From Mycobacterium sp. GA-2829 (lineage in GTDB: Bacteria; Actinomycetota; Actinomycetes; Mycobacteriales; Mycobacteriaceae), in assembly GCF_001499965.1 (NCBI RefSeq), contig NZ_LQIT01000007.1:1-64000 (forward strand): DNA of 64,000 nucleotides. Direction: 5' to 3'. Below are positions 53,381 through 63,900 of the stretch, in pieces. Each line of letters starts with the position of its first letter. Position 1 is the first letter of the stretch. The notes below the pieces were generated by a model. It did not search any database, was not told the origin of the DNA, and saw nothing but the letters and a program-made list of their open reading frames with translations. Made by a program: the position numbers and the translations under genes.

Positions 53381-54751
53381 TTATTGCGCCTGACTGACCG
53401 AAGACATGTGGAAGTCGGGAATCCGCAACGTCGGCATCGACGCCCGCGTCGCCCAGTCGCCCCACTCCCGCGGCAGCGTCACCTCGCTCACGCCGGCCTC
53501 TGTGGCGCGGCGCAGCAGATCCAGCGGGCTCTCGTTGAACCGGAAGTTGTTGACCGCCGCAGTCACCTCACCGTCCTCGATGAGGTACACGCCGTCGCGG
53601 GTCAGCCCTGTCAGCAGCAGCACCGTGGGGTCCACCTCGCGGATGTACCAGAGCGTGGTCAGCAGCAGTCCGCGTTCGGTGTTGGCGATCATGTCCGCCG
53701 TATCGGCCGTCCCGCCGGTCATCAGCAGGTTGTCGGCGGGCACCGCGACCGGTTGGTCGAACTCGGCCGCAGCGGCCCGCGGATACGCCAGCGCGTTGAC
53801 TGCCCCGTCGCGCAGCCAGTCGACCCGCCCGATGTCCATCCCGTTGTCGAACACCGACACCCGCTCCGAGGAGGTCGCGGCCACCACGAACGGTGTGCAG
53901 GCGAGCCCCGGCGCCGCCGGATCGGAATAGAGGGTGAGCGGCAGGTCGGTCAGCTTCTCCCCCACCCGGGTCCCACCGGGCGCCGACAGCGCGGTGCGAC
54001 CCTCCTGGGCGCCGCGGCCGTCCATCGTCCAGTTGAGGTAGATCATCATGTCGGCCACCGTCGACGGCGGCATGAGCGTCTCGTAGCGTCCGGCCGGCAG
54101 TTCGACGGTGCGCTGCGCCCAGCCCAGCCGCATCGCCAGGTCGTCGAGCATCGAATCCGTTGGCACGTTGACGAAGTCGGGAGTGCTGACGCCCGCCCAT
54201 GCGCTCGCACCGCCGCGTTTGGCGTTGATCTCGACCGACCCGGTGGGTTGCGTGTAGCGTCTGCGCAGCCCGCTCGACGTGGCGACGAACGTCGTCTCCA
54301 GCACGTGCCGCGCGAACCCGTAGAGCGGGTCTTGCCCGCGGAACCCGCGCGCGAGACTGCCTGCGACCGAGGCGAACACGTCCGCACCGGTGGTCGGCAC
54401 GGGCAGGTCCCAGTCCCCCGGGACGTCCGTCGGTGGCAGCGGCGGCGCGGTGTCACGGGCCTCGGGAGCGGCGACGGCGGCGTCCTGCGACGCGGCCACC
54501 AGCGCGGCGATCGCGGCCGGTTCCACCTCGCTCGAGCGCACCGACCCGACGCGCGCGTCATTCCCTTGGCGCACAATCGAAATCACCGTGGTGCTGCGGC
54601 TCACCGACTCACCGTTGGTGGTCATCGAGTTGCCCGCCCAGCGCAGCGACGCGTCGGCGCGGTCGGTCACCAACACGATCGTCTCGTCGGCCCGGCCCAG
54701 GCGCGCGGCTTCGGCGAGTACGGCGTCGACGACCTGCTGCGGCCCGATCAT
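53381..54751 (-). CDS. TldE/PmbA-like metalloprotease subunit
   Basis: A 456-residue TldD/TldE family protein without the HExxxH metal motif, therefore the TldE (PmbA) partner (SLRWAGNSMTTNGESVSRST at the start; FVNVPTDSMLDDLAMRLG; LYSDPAAPGLACTPFVVAATSSERVSVFDNGMDIGRVD; the end TAAVNNFRFNESPLDLL). In E. coli the TldD-TldE dimer trims peptides such as microcin B17 and CcdA. The TldD gene precedes with ATGA overlap. It corresponds to M. tuberculosis Rv2314c, as I recall. Confidence 0.88.
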   Translation of the reverse strand: MIGPQQVVDAVLAEAARLGRADETIVLVTDRADASLRWAGNSMTTNGESVSRSTTVISIVRQGNDARVGSVRSSEVEPAAIAALVAASQDAAVAAPEARDTAPPLPPTDVPGDWDLPVPTTGADVFASVAGSLARGFRGQDPLYGFARHVLETTFVATSSGLRRRYTQPTGSVEINAKRGGASAWAGVSTPDFVNVPTDSMLDDLAMRLGWAQRTVELPAGRYETLMPPSTVADMMIYLNWTMDGRGAQEGRTALSAPGGTRVGEKLTDLPLTLYSDPAAPGLACTPFVVAATSSERVSVFDNGMDIGRVDWLRDGAVNALAYPRAAAAEFDQPVAVPADNLLMTGGTADTADMIANTERGLLLTTLWYIREVDPTVLLLTGLTRDGVYLIEDGEVTAAVNNFRFNESPLDLLRRATEAGVSEVTLPREWGDWATRASMPTLRIPDFHMSSVSQAQ

Positions 54752-56274
54752 CGGGTGGCCTCCTCACGGGTGTTGAGCACGTTGATGCCCCGGAACAACG
54801 CCGACGGGCAGCCGTGGCTCACCGCCGCGACCTGCCCGGGTTGGGCCTTCCCGCAGTTGAACGCCCCGCCGAGCCGCCACGTCGACGGTCCGCCGACCGC
54901 CTCCAGCGCCCCCCAGAACTCCGTCGTCGTCGCCTGGTACGCCACGTCGCGCACCTGTCCGTCGAGGCGGCCGTCGCGGATCCGGTAGAACCGCTGCCCG
55001 GTGAACTGAAAGTTGTAGCGCTGCATGTCGATCGACCAACTCTTGTCGCCGACGATGTAGATGCCGTCCTCGACGCGGGCGATCAGATCCTCGGTGCTGA
55101 CGTCCTCGGCGGCCGGCTGCAGCGACACGTTGGCCATTCGCTGGATGGGCACGTGGTGCGGCGAATCGGCGTAGGAGCAGCCGTTGGACCGGGCCACCCC
55201 GAGCCGCGCGGCGAAGACCCGGTCGAGTTGGTAGCCGACGAAGATCCCGTCACGCACGAGGCCCCAGCTCTGCGCCCGCACCCCTTCGTCGTCGAAACCG
55301 ATGGAGGCCAGGCCGTGTTCGACGGTGCGGTCGGCGGTCACGTTCATCACCGGTGAGCCGTAGCGCATGGTGCCGAGCTTGTCGGGGGTGGCGAACGACG
55401 TGCCCGCGTAGGCGGCCTCGTAGCCGATGGCCCGGTCGTATTCGGTGGCGTGGCCGATGGATTCGTGGATGGTCAGCCACAGGTTGGTCGGGTCGATCAC
55501 CAGGTCGGTCGGTCCGGCGACCACGCTGGGCGCCTTGACCTTCTCGGCGAGCAGGGACGGCAACTCCGCCAGCTCTGCGGTCCAGTCCCACACCTCGTCG
55601 TCGGCGACGACCTCCCACCCCCGCCCGGTCGGCGGGGCCAGCGTGCGCATCGTCTCGAAGGTGCCCGCGGTGCTGTCGACGGCAACGGCCTCTAGTGTGG
55701 GCAGCACGCGCACCCGCTGCTGGGTGATCGACGAGCCGAAGGTGTCGGCGTAGAAGGTCTGCTCCTTGGCGGTGTGCAGCCCCGCCGACACGTGGTCCAC
55801 GCCATCTGCGGCGAGCAGCCGTCCGGAGTACTCGCCGAGCACCGCGATCTTCTGCGCCGCGGGCACCGTGAACGGGTCGACGCGGTAGTCCGACACCCAG
55901 GTCACGTCGCGGTACACCGGTTCCGGTGCCAGTTCGATGCGTTCGGCGTTGAGCGGCGCCAGCGTCGTCGCGACGGCCACCGCGCGGCGCGCCGTCTCGG
56001 CGGCCACCGCCGGATCGAGTTCGGCGTGCGAGGCGAACCCCCATGTGCCGTCGACGATCACCCGCACCGCCAGACCGATCTCCCGGTCGATGACGGCGGT
56101 CTCGAGTTCACCGTCGCGCAGCTGTACGAGTTCGGTGGTGATCGCGTGGACTCTCAGGTCGGCGTAGGTCGCTCCGGCCGCCTGCGCGGCGGACAGTGCG
56201 GCGTCGGCCAGTTGCTGTCGCGGGAGGGCGAGGAAATCGGCGTCGACTCGGCGGGGCGCTGGCACGGGCTCCAC
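54748..56274 (-). CDS. TldD-like metalloprotease subunit
   Basis: A 508-residue TldD protein with the HExxxH zinc motif in LTIHESIGHATEYDRAIGYEAAYAGTSFATPD and the typical Gly-rich beta core (SYADSPHHVPIQRMANVSLQP; IVGDKSWSIDMQRYNFQFTGQRFYRI). It hydrolyses peptides in an internal cavity together with TldE, encoded by the next, overlapping gene. GTG at 56274 is chosen; GTG 56265 is possible. It corresponds to Rv2315c as I recall. Nothing in the gene's neighbourhood names its peptide. Confidence 0.88.
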   Translation of the reverse strand: MEPVPAPRRVDADFLALPRQQLADAALSAAQAAGATYADLRVHAITTELVQLRDGELETAVIDREIGLAVRVIVDGTWGFASHAELDPAVAAETARRAVAVATTLAPLNAERIELAPEPVYRDVTWVSDYRVDPFTVPAAQKIAVLGEYSGRLLAADGVDHVSAGLHTAKEQTFYADTFGSSITQQRVRVLPTLEAVAVDSTAGTFETMRTLAPPTGRGWEVVADDEVWDWTAELAELPSLLAEKVKAPSVVAGPTDLVIDPTNLWLTIHESIGHATEYDRAIGYEAAYAGTSFATPDKLGTMRYGSPVMNVTADRTVEHGLASIGFDDEGVRAQSWGLVRDGIFVGYQLDRVFAARLGVARSNGCSYADSPHHVPIQRMANVSLQPAAEDVSTEDLIARVEDGIYIVGDKSWSIDMQRYNFQFTGQRFYRIRDGRLDGQVRDVAYQATTTEFWGALEAVGGPSTWRLGGAFNCGKAQPGQVAAVSHGCPSALFRGINVLNTREEATR

Positions 56275-56302
56275 CGTAACGGCGAGCGGGCCTGCGCACC
56301 GA

Positions 56303-57145
56303 TCAGGTGGGCGCCGAACTGGTCGGCAGCACGGTGAGTTCCACCGCGAGCGCCGCGCCGCAGACCACCACGATGATCGCCAGGGTGATCCAGTCACGGG
56401 CCTTGGGTCCCGCGGGTGCGGCCGAGATCTGCCCGGTCCCGCCGCGGGCGGTGATCGCGTCGCCCATCTCGTCGGCACGGCGCAGCGCGACGGTGACCGC
56501 GGCCGCGAGCAGGTCGACGATCTCGATCAGCCACCGCTTACGGCGGTCCTTCCGGCGCGACAGGTGCTGTTTGGGCCGCAGCCGCCGCGCCGCGTAGAGC
56601 GTGGCGAATTCGTCGATGAGCATCGGAAAGGCCCGCAGCGCCAGCGCGATCGCCACCGCCCAGTCGTCGACCGGGATCCGCAGTGCCCGCAGCGGCCTGC
56701 CCAGTTTGGCGACCGCGGGGGCGATCTCGGCGACGTTGGTGGACCACGACACCATCGCGCCGAGGCCGAGCAGCACGATCGACAGCGCGGTGATCCGCAG
56801 GAAGTTGAACAACCCGCCGAGACCGACCTCGAGCGAACCGAGCGTCACCACCGGATCACCGCCGCCGAACGTGGCGGTCAGGCCGCCGAGGAACAGCAGC
56901 CCCCACAGGAACACCGGGATGGACGGCAGCGCCCCTCCCGGGATGTGCGCCAGCCGCGCGGCCACCAGAACCAGCAGCCCGACCGCCGCGATCGGCACCC
57001 AGCCCGGGTAGAAGGTCAGCAGCACCCCGATCGCGGCGACCGCGATCAGTTTGGTGCCCGCCCACAGCTCATGGATGACCGAACGGCCGGGCACCGGGCG
57101 CAGCAGCACCACCGGGCGGCGCTGACGGCGGGCGGGGGCGGTCAC
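56303..57145 (-). CDS. CbiQ-family ECF transporter T component
   Basis: A 280-residue membrane protein of the CbiQ/EcfT type: about five helices, with the cytoplasmic coupling motifs [43 protein letters not shown] (A-R-G-like coupling helix), and [17 protein letters not shown]. It links ATPase to the S component of energy-coupling-factor importers for vitamins or metals. Its GTG overlaps the stop of the fused ATPase gene (GTGA). Orthologous to Rv2325c as I recall. Confidence 0.86.
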   Translation of the reverse strand: MTAPARRQRRPVVLLRPVPGRSVIHELWAGTKLIAVAAIGVLLTFYPGWVPIAAVGLLVLVAARLAHIPGGALPSIPVFLWGLLFLGGLTATFGGGDPVVTLGSLEVGLGGLFNFLRITALSIVLLGLGAMVSWSTNVAEIAPAVAKLGRPLRALRIPVDDWAVAIALALRAFPMLIDEFATLYAARRLRPKQHLSRRKDRRKRWLIEIVDLLAAAVTVALRRADEMGDAITARGGTGQISAAPAGPKARDWITLAIIVVVCGAALAVELTVLPTSSAPT

Positions 57146-59193
57146 GCGACACCTCCCGCGGTCGCCGAAGCGGGCGCGAGCACCCCGTCGCGCAGATGCA
57201 GGGTGCGCGGGCACAGCTCCTCGAGCCCGGAGAAGTCGTGCGAGATGACGACGACGGTCAGCCCGGCGTTGCGTCGCAGGTCGGTGACCAGGCGCAGGAA
57301 GCCACGCTGGCTGGCCGCGTCGAGCCCGGCCAGCGGTTCGTCGAGGATCAGCGCGCGGGGTTTGCGGGCCAGTAGGCCGGCGAGCACGACGCGGCGCATC
57401 TGACCACCGCTGAGCTGGTCGATCCGCCGGTCGGCCATGGCCGCGTCGAGCCCGACGGTGGCCAGCGCCGCCCGCACCCGGTCGCGGTCGTGGTGGGAGA
57501 AGCCGGCGGCCGAGGCGATCTCCCGGCCGACGTGACTGCGCATCAGCTGCAGGCGGGCGGCCTGGAAGGAGATCGCGACGGCGCCGACCTGGTCGGAGAC
57601 CGGTTTGCCGTCGAGCAGGCAGTCGCCTGCCGTGGGTACGGTCAGCCCGGCCATGATCCAGGCCAGCGTCGACTTGCCGGAGCCGTTGAGGCCGTGGATG
57701 AGCAGACCGTCGCCCTCGGGCACCGAGAAGTCGATGTCACGCAGCGCGGTCTTCGCCCACGGGGTGCCGGTGGCGTATTCGTGTCCGACGCCGACGAGTT
57801 CGAGGACCGGCGCAGTGACGGTGTCGGCGACGGGGGTGGTGCCGGTGGGCGCCGCCCCGGTCTCGACCATCTCGGTGTTGTCGGCCGCGCCGCCGTTACC
57901 GGTGAGGTTGATGGTGCGGTCGGCGACATTGGCCTCGTCGTTGTAGTGCGTGATGTGCACCAGCGACATGTCGTGGTGCTCGGTGAGCCCGGACAGCACC
58001 TGGATGAGGCCTTCGCGGCCCTGCTGGTCGACCATGCTGGTGACCTCGTCGGCGATGAGCAGCTTGGGTTCGCGGGCCAGCGCGGCGGCCACGGCTAGGC
58101 GCTGCAGTTCGCCGCCCGACAGGCCGCCGGTGTCGCGTTCCTCCATCCCGTCGAGGCCGACCTCCGAGAGCAGTCGGGGCACGTCGGTCTGCGTTCCGGG
58201 CGGCAGCCCCCAGACGACGTCGTCGGCGACCCGGGTGCCGAGCACCTGGCTCTCCGGGTGCTGCATGACCACCGCGGTGCCGCCCAGGCGGCCCAGCCCG
58301 ACGGCGCCGGGACGGTCGACGGTGCCCGCCGTCGGTTCGCGGCCGGACAGCACCAGCATCAGCGTGGTCTTGCCGGACCCGTTCGCGCCGGTGACCGCGA
58401 CGTGTTCGCCGGGATCAACCGAGAGCGACACGGGGCCGAGCGCGTCGTGCGCGGTCCCCGGATACCGGAACCGCACGTCGCGCAGCACGGTCGGAACCGG
58501 CGCGGCCGCGCCGGTTTCGGCGGGCGCCTCGAGTTTGTGGACGTCGGGAATGCTGACCAACCGGCCGAGCACCCGGGACAGCGCCCACCACCCGACCAGC
58601 GTCACCATCGTGATGCTGAGGATCCCGGAGCCCCCGATGACCAGCGGCCAGTAGTCCAGCGCGGTCGCGAAGTCACGTTTGAGCCGCTCGGCGGTGTCCT
58701 CCATGTTGGGGATCCGCGACAGCACCGCGGCGATGCCGTTGATGTTGGCGGTCAGCGAATCGAAGATCAGGTTGCGCAGGCGGGAGAGTACGGCGAGGGC
58801 GGCGACGGCGGCGGCACCGAACGCGGTGCCTGCGATCAGGGCCGCCACGAACACCGTCGGGGTGCCGCGGCCACGCCGCTTGACGATGCCGGTGAGGCCG
58901 CCGATGTAAGCGCAGTCGATCACCGACATCATGCCGCCCATCCCGGCGATCAGGAACGCGATGGTGGCACCCGCGACGGTCGCGGCCAGCAGCACGCGCA
59001 GCCGGTAGCGGTAGGCCAGCAGCCCCATCGGAACAGTGCCGAGCAGGGACAACGCGGCGGCGAAGGGCACCACGACCGCGATGATCGCGGTGGCCGCGCA
59101 CAACGCGGCCATCACCGAGGCCTGCGCCAGTTCGCCGGGTTGCAACGACCCTGCGCGTCGAGGCTGGCTCGGCGTGGGGGTCGGGGTCATCAC
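57142..59193 (-). CDS. Fused membrane/S-like and double ATPase protein of an ECF transporter
   Basis: A 683-residue protein with three parts. Residues 25-220 form about six membrane helices (DUF2232/S-component-like), then ATPase 1 (about 232-450; Walker A GANGSGKT 269-276, signature LSGGELQR, Walker B LLIADEV) and ATPase 2 (about 465-680; [24 protein letters not shown]). In most bacteria EcfS, EcfA and EcfA' are three proteins; here one chain carries all but the T component, encoded by the overlapping next gene. The substrate is unknown (vitamin or metal by family). Orthologous to Rv2326c as I recall. Confidence 0.87.
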   Translation of the reverse strand: MMTPTPTPSQPRRAGSLQPGELAQASVMAALCAATAIIAVVVPFAAALSLLGTVPMGLLAYRYRLRVLLAATVAGATIAFLIAGMGGMMSVIDCAYIGGLTGIVKRRGRGTPTVFVAALIAGTAFGAAAVAALAVLSRLRNLIFDSLTANINGIAAVLSRIPNMEDTAERLKRDFATALDYWPLVIGGSGILSITMVTLVGWWALSRVLGRLVSIPDVHKLEAPAETGAAAPVPTVLRDVRFRYPGTAHDALGPVSLSVDPGEHVAVTGANGSGKTTLMLVLSGREPTAGTVDRPGAVGLGRLGGTAVVMQHPESQVLGTRVADDVVWGLPPGTQTDVPRLLSEVGLDGMEERDTGGLSGGELQRLAVAAALAREPKLLIADEVTSMVDQQGREGLIQVLSGLTEHHDMSLVHITHYNDEANVADRTINLTGNGGAADNTEMVETGAAPTGTTPVADTVTAPVLELVGVGHEYATGTPWAKTALRDIDFSVPEGDGLLIHGLNGSGKSTLAWIMAGLTVPTAGDCLLDGKPVSDQVGAVAISFQAARLQLMRSHVGREIASAAGFSHHDRDRVRAALATVGLDAAMADRRIDQLSGGQMRRVVLAGLLARKPRALILDEPLAGLDAASQRGFLRLVTDLRRNAGLTVVVISHDFSGLEELCPRTLHLRDGVLAPASATAGGVA

Positions 59194-59252
59194 CCGATTC
59201 TGCCAGCCGGTCCGGTCGCGGCTGCGTCCGCTGGGGTCGGGCGGTGCTCGAC

Positions 59253-59271
59253 TACATAGTGTTCCTATGTA
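59253..59271. promoter_or_regulatory. MarR operator, TACATAG-N5-CTATGTA
   Basis: A perfect palindrome TACATAGTGTTCCTATGTA ends 2 bases before the ATG at 59274 and lies between the divergent fused-ATPase and MarR genes. Such operators bind MarR dimers. No ribosome site separates it from the ATG, so the message is probably leaderless with the palindrome near its promoter. Confidence 0.6.
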
Positions 59272-59273
59272 TC

Positions 59274-59738
59274 ATGGACGCCATGACCCCACCTGCCACC
59301 GAGGAATCCCCAGTGGCCGGCGGCGAACTGCTCGGCGGTGAACTGCTCGCCGTCGTCGCCCGGCTCAACCGGCTGGCCACCTCGCGCACGCGGCTCCCGC
59401 TGCCCTGGGCGCAGGCCCGGTTGCTGTCGACCATCGAGGACCAGGGCGAGGCCCGAATCTCCGACCTTGCCACCCTCGACCACTGTTCGCAGCCCACGAT
59501 GACCACGCAGGTGCGCCGGCTCGAAGACGCCGGACTGGTCTCGCGGACCACCGACCCGCTCGATGCGCGGGCGGTCTTGATCCGCATCACCGACAAGGGC
59601 AGGACGGTGCTGGCTCAGGCCCGCGTCGATCGCGCCGCCGCGATCGATCCGCGGTTGGCGCAGCTCTCGTCCGAGGACCGTCAGACGCTCGCCGACGCCG
59701 TCGAGGTCATCAAGCGGTTGCTCGCCCAATCCGACTGA
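59274..59738 (+). CDS. MarR-family transcriptional regulator
   Basis: A 154-residue MarR protein: winged helix with EARISDLATLDHCSQPTMTTQVRRLEDAGLVSRTTDPLDARAVLIRITDKGRTVL (recognition helix and D-R wing). It is placed behind its own palindromic operator, 21 bases before an MFS exporter gene, so drug- or metabolite-dependent control of the exporter is the simplest reading. ATG 59274 (MDAMTPP) or 59283. It has the position of Rv2327 as I recall. Confidence 0.88.
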   Translation: MDAMTPPATEESPVAGGELLGGELLAVVARLNRLATSRTRLPLPWAQARLLSTIEDQGEARISDLATLDHCSQPTMTTQVRRLEDAGLVSRTTDPLDARAVLIRITDKGRTVLAQARVDRAAAIDPRLAQLSSEDRQTLADAVEVIKRLLAQSD

Positions 59739-59759
59739 CAGACAGGAGACGCCCCACTC

Positions 59760-60971
59760 ATGTGGCGCCAACCCAAAGCCGTCTGGGCCGTAGCCTTCGC
59801 CTGCGTTGTGGCATTCATGGGCATCGGCCTCGTCGACCCCATCCTCAAACCGATCGCCGACAACCTCGACGCCTCCCCCTCGCAGGTGTCGCTGCTGTTC
59901 ACCAGCTACATGGCGGTGATGGGCGTGGCGATGCTGATCACCGGCGTCGTGTCCAGCCGCATCGGCCCCAAGCGCACACTGCTGCTCGGCCTGGTGGTGA
60001 TCATCGTCGGCGCCGGACTGGCCGGGATGAGCGACACGGTCTCAGAGATCGTCGGATGGCGTGCGCTGTGGGGGCTGGGCAACGCCCTGTTCATCGCGAC
60101 CGCCTTGGCGACGATCGTCAACGCCGCGCGCGGTTCGGTCGCGCAGGCGATCATCCTCTACGAGGCCGCACTGGGCCTGGGCATCGCCGTCGGCCCGCTC
60201 GTCGGCGGGGTGCTTGGTGAGATCTCATGGCGCGGACCGTTCTTCGGCGTCTCGGCGCTTATGGTCATCGCGGTGATCGTCACCGCGATGCTGCTGCCGA
60301 CCACGCCGCGCGCCGCGCGTGCCACCACGCTGGCGGATCCGTTCCGCGCACTGCGGCACCGCGGACTGCTCGGGGTCTCGGTCACCGCGCTCCTCTACAA
60401 CTTCGGCTTCTTCACGCTGCTGGCCTTCACACCGTTCCCGCTCGACCTGGGCGCCCAGGAAATCGGGCTGATCTTCTTCGGCTGGGGCGTGTCGCTCGCG
60501 TTCACCTCCGTGGTGGCCGCACCGCGATTGCAGCACCGGTTCGGCACCGTGCCAACGCTGTTGGTCAACCTGGTCGTGATGTCGGCGACGCTCGCGGTGA
60601 TGGCGGTGGGCACGAACAACAAGGCCGTGCTCGCGGTGTCGGTCATCGTCGCCGGCCTCTGGTGCGGCATCAACAACACGCTGATCACCGAGGCGGTCAT
60701 GAAGGCCGCACCCGTCGAACGCGCAGTCGCCTCGGCCGCCTACAGCTTCATGCGGTTCGGCGGCGCCGCGGTGGCCCCGTGGCTCGCCGGTGTGCTCGGC
60801 GAACAGATCGACGTGCACCTGCCGTACTGGGTGGGTGCGGGTGCGGTGCTGGTGGCCGCCGGTGTGCTGGCGTGCACCCGTAAGCACCTGTCCGGCATCG
60901 ACGCCGAAGAGGACGACCTCACCGAGCGCACCGACGAGGCGCGCGCGGTGACGGTGGGCAGTGAGACCTGA
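59760..60971 (+). CDS. MFS transporter
   Basis: A 403-residue 12-helix major-facilitator transporter. It has the motif-A-like loop SSRIGPKRTLLLG after helix 2, a middle cytoplasmic loop, and LYEAALGLGIAVGPLVGG (motif C-like, GP pair in helix 5) typical of drug exporters. AGGAG stands before the ATG. It is 21 bases after the MarR gene and convergent, 9 bases, with the large surface-protein gene. Likely exporter of a toxic small molecule; the substrate is unknown. Confidence 0.9.
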   Translation: MWRQPKAVWAVAFACVVAFMGIGLVDPILKPIADNLDASPSQVSLLFTSYMAVMGVAMLITGVVSSRIGPKRTLLLGLVVIIVGAGLAGMSDTVSEIVGWRALWGLGNALFIATALATIVNAARGSVAQAIILYEAALGLGIAVGPLVGGVLGEISWRGPFFGVSALMVIAVIVTAMLLPTTPRAARATTLADPFRALRHRGLLGVSVTALLYNFGFFTLLAFTPFPLDLGAQEIGLIFFGWGVSLAFTSVVAAPRLQHRFGTVPTLLVNLVVMSATLAVMAVGTNNKAVLAVSVIVAGLWCGINNTLITEAVMKAAPVERAVASAAYSFMRFGGAAVAPWLAGVLGEQIDVHLPYWVGAGAVLVAAGVLACTRKHLSGIDAEEDDLTERTDEARAVTVGSET

Positions 60972-60980
60972 GCCTGCAAC

Positions 60981-63900
60981 CTAGGTCTGCACCGCCGGAT
61001 CCGCGACCTGGGCGCCGGTGTTCAACGTGATGACGTTCGTCACGAAGCTCCCGGTGAAGGGGTCCAACCGCGCGACCGCGAGCTCCAGCCGCGTGCCGTC
61101 GGCGCTGAGGGTGAGCGGTCCCTTCGCCAAACCGCCGATGGCGAACGGCAGCCCGACGAGGTTGCCTGTCCCGGTGTCGTAGGTCGCCACGACGGTCGTG
61201 GAGGTGCCCGCCTTGGGGTGGTGCACCGTCACCAACCGGTAGGCCCGGGTGCCGTCGGTGCTGAAAACCGGCGCACCGGTGGCGGATCCGCTGAGGGTCT
61301 CCCACTCCCCCAGCACACCGCCGGCCACACTGTCGATGACCACCACGGTGGTCGTCGGCGAGTCGGTCTTCGGATCCTCCTTGGTGACCGTGAGGTAGCC
61401 GACGTCACCGGTGCGTCCGCTGAACATCATGCGGCCCAGCGGGGTTCCGTCGAAGGCCGCGGTGCCCAGCAGGTCGCCGGTCGAAGCGTCGAAGACCGCC
61501 ACCACCTGATCGGTGGTCACATACAGGCGCGTGCCGTCGTCGCTGAACTGTGCCGCGCCCACCGAATGACCGAGGAGTGCCGTCGACCCGATCAACGTTC
61601 CGTCCTCGGCGTTGAGCACGACCACGTGGCGGTACCACTTGTCGGTGGCCAGGTCATGCTCGGTCAGCGTCAGGTAGGCGCGCGTGTCGTCGGCGCTGAA
61701 CCGAAGCACTCCGCCACTGGGCTCGCCGACGAGGGTCAACGCGTCGCCGACCTGGGTTCCGGTCGCGGTGTCGATCACCGTGAGCATCGTGGTACCGGTC
61801 CCATGGGTCTGCGACGACGGGTGGATCGTCGTCAGGATGGCGTGGCTGCCGTCGGCGTTGAACTGCAGCGGGTTTCGCTCGTCGACGCCGGTCGCCGACA
61901 CGGTGCCGATCACCGTGCCGGTCACCGCGTCGATCACCGCCACCTCGACCCGCGCCGGCTGATCGTCGGTGGCGAACCGGGTGACGACGCGTTGGTACAG
62001 GCGGTCGGGGGTCTGCTCCGCGAACTGCAGGCTGCCCCGCCCTCGGCCCTGCAGCACGATCGGGGTGCCGATGAACGAGCCACTCGCCACGTCGAACACC
62101 GAGATCTGCGTGGTCTCGTCGAAGGTGACCGGGTCCCACACGTTCGTCGACACGTACGCCCGCGTACCGTCCGGGCTGAACCGCACCACCGGGATTGCGT
62201 CGTCGTTGGCGGGATCGGTGAGAGCGTATCCGTCCAGGGTGACCGGATCGCCGATCAGCTGCCCCGTGACGGCGTCGAGCACCGCGACGGTGGCCTTGGA
62301 GGTACCGGTGAAATAGACGTCGACGGTGGTCACCCGGATCAGCCGGGTGTCGTCAAGACTGAAAACCAGTGGCCCACTGGGTTTCCCGTCGACGAGGACG
62401 GGATCACCGACCAGGGTCCACGTGGCGGTGTCGATCACCGACACCCACGTCTTCTCCGGCGTCGTCGCGTCGACACCGGAGCCCAGGTTGTGGGTGGTCA
62501 GATAAGCGCGGGTACCGGCGTCGTTGAACTCGAACGTGCTGTCGGCCAGAATCGTCCCCCGGTTCCACACCGGCAGCCCGGAGACGGTGATCGGGTCGGC
62601 CACCACGAGGCCGTCGGCCCCGAATACGTACACGCTGGTGGACCAGGTGCGCGCGGTCGGGTCGAACACCTTGGCGGCCTGGAAGACGATGTCGCCGTCC
62701 TCGCTCCACTGCAGGACGCCCGCCCGCTCCCCCTCCAGCGAGACCGGGGCTGTCACGGCTCCGCCGGCGCGGGCGTCGATGATCACCACGGTGGTGGTCG
62801 AGGTGCCGGTGGCGCGGTCGGTCTGCTGCGCGGTGTGCACGACGAGCGCGCCGTGCGGGCTCAACGAGAGCTCACCCGGCCTGCCGTCGACCGTCACCGG
62901 GTCGCCGATCTGCTTACCGGTCACCGTGTCGACGATCACCACCGTGGTGGTCGCGGTCCCGGTCGAGTCGTCGTAATCCTCGAGCATGCGGTAAGTCCGG
63001 GTGCCGTCGGCGCTGGTGAGCACCGAGTCCTGGGCCTCACCGATCACACGTACCTCGGCGATCACCGTGGGGCCACCGGTGACGACGGTGACCTCCACGA
63101 CCTTGCGGACGGTGTCGGGTTGCGCCAGCCCGAGGATCTGCGCCCCGCGATGGAGGACGTTCTGGATGGCGCCGGCGACGCCGCCGAGCCGATAGGCCGA
63201 GGTGTTGCTCGCAGTGACGACGAAGCGGTCGACCCCGCCGGTCTGGGCGAACTCGGCGCTCGGCTGATAAGTGAACGCGCCGGTCCTCGGGTCGACGATG
63301 ACGCGGCCCCGCGGAGTTTCGCCGGTCCCGCTGTAGGTGAGCGGCTGCCCGTGGAAGTCGCTGCCGAAGAGGTCACCGAGTAAGGCACCGTTGGTGGTCT
63401 GCCCCATCAGCGCGGGCGACAGGTGCGGGCTGCGGTTGAAGAAGGTGTAGTCGATCTCGCGGCGCAGCCACGCCAGCACCGCCCAGATGGTCGGGTTCTG
63501 CGCGGGTACCGAAGGGCCGTTGGTGGCGCCTTGGGGATTGATCCCCATCCACGACAGCACATTGGACACGAATCCACGCACGGCGTTGGCCGGTGCGGTC
63601 AGCGTCTGGGTCACCGGGGCCGGTGAAAAGGTATGCGAGACAGCGCTCCTCGATGCAGCGCCGGTGACGAGAGCGGCGGCTTCGGCTGCCCCGGTGGGCG
63701 CGGCGTCCGTCGGCGACGAATCGTCGGCGGGTTGATCGACGACGGTGTCGTCCTCGTCGGAGGCAGGCGCTGTGGTGACCGGTTGCGGCGCCGGTTGGGC
63801 GGGTGTACTTGGTTCGGCGGGAGCCTCGTCGTCCTTCGCCGACGACGTCTCACCCCGGTCATCGGCGGGCTCGGTCTCGACGACTGCGGCGTCGGCCGGT

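Noticed and set aside
58258..59259. Antisense frame in the fused ATPase gene
   Set aside because: Arg/His-rich shadow; the sense strand shows two full ATPase domains.
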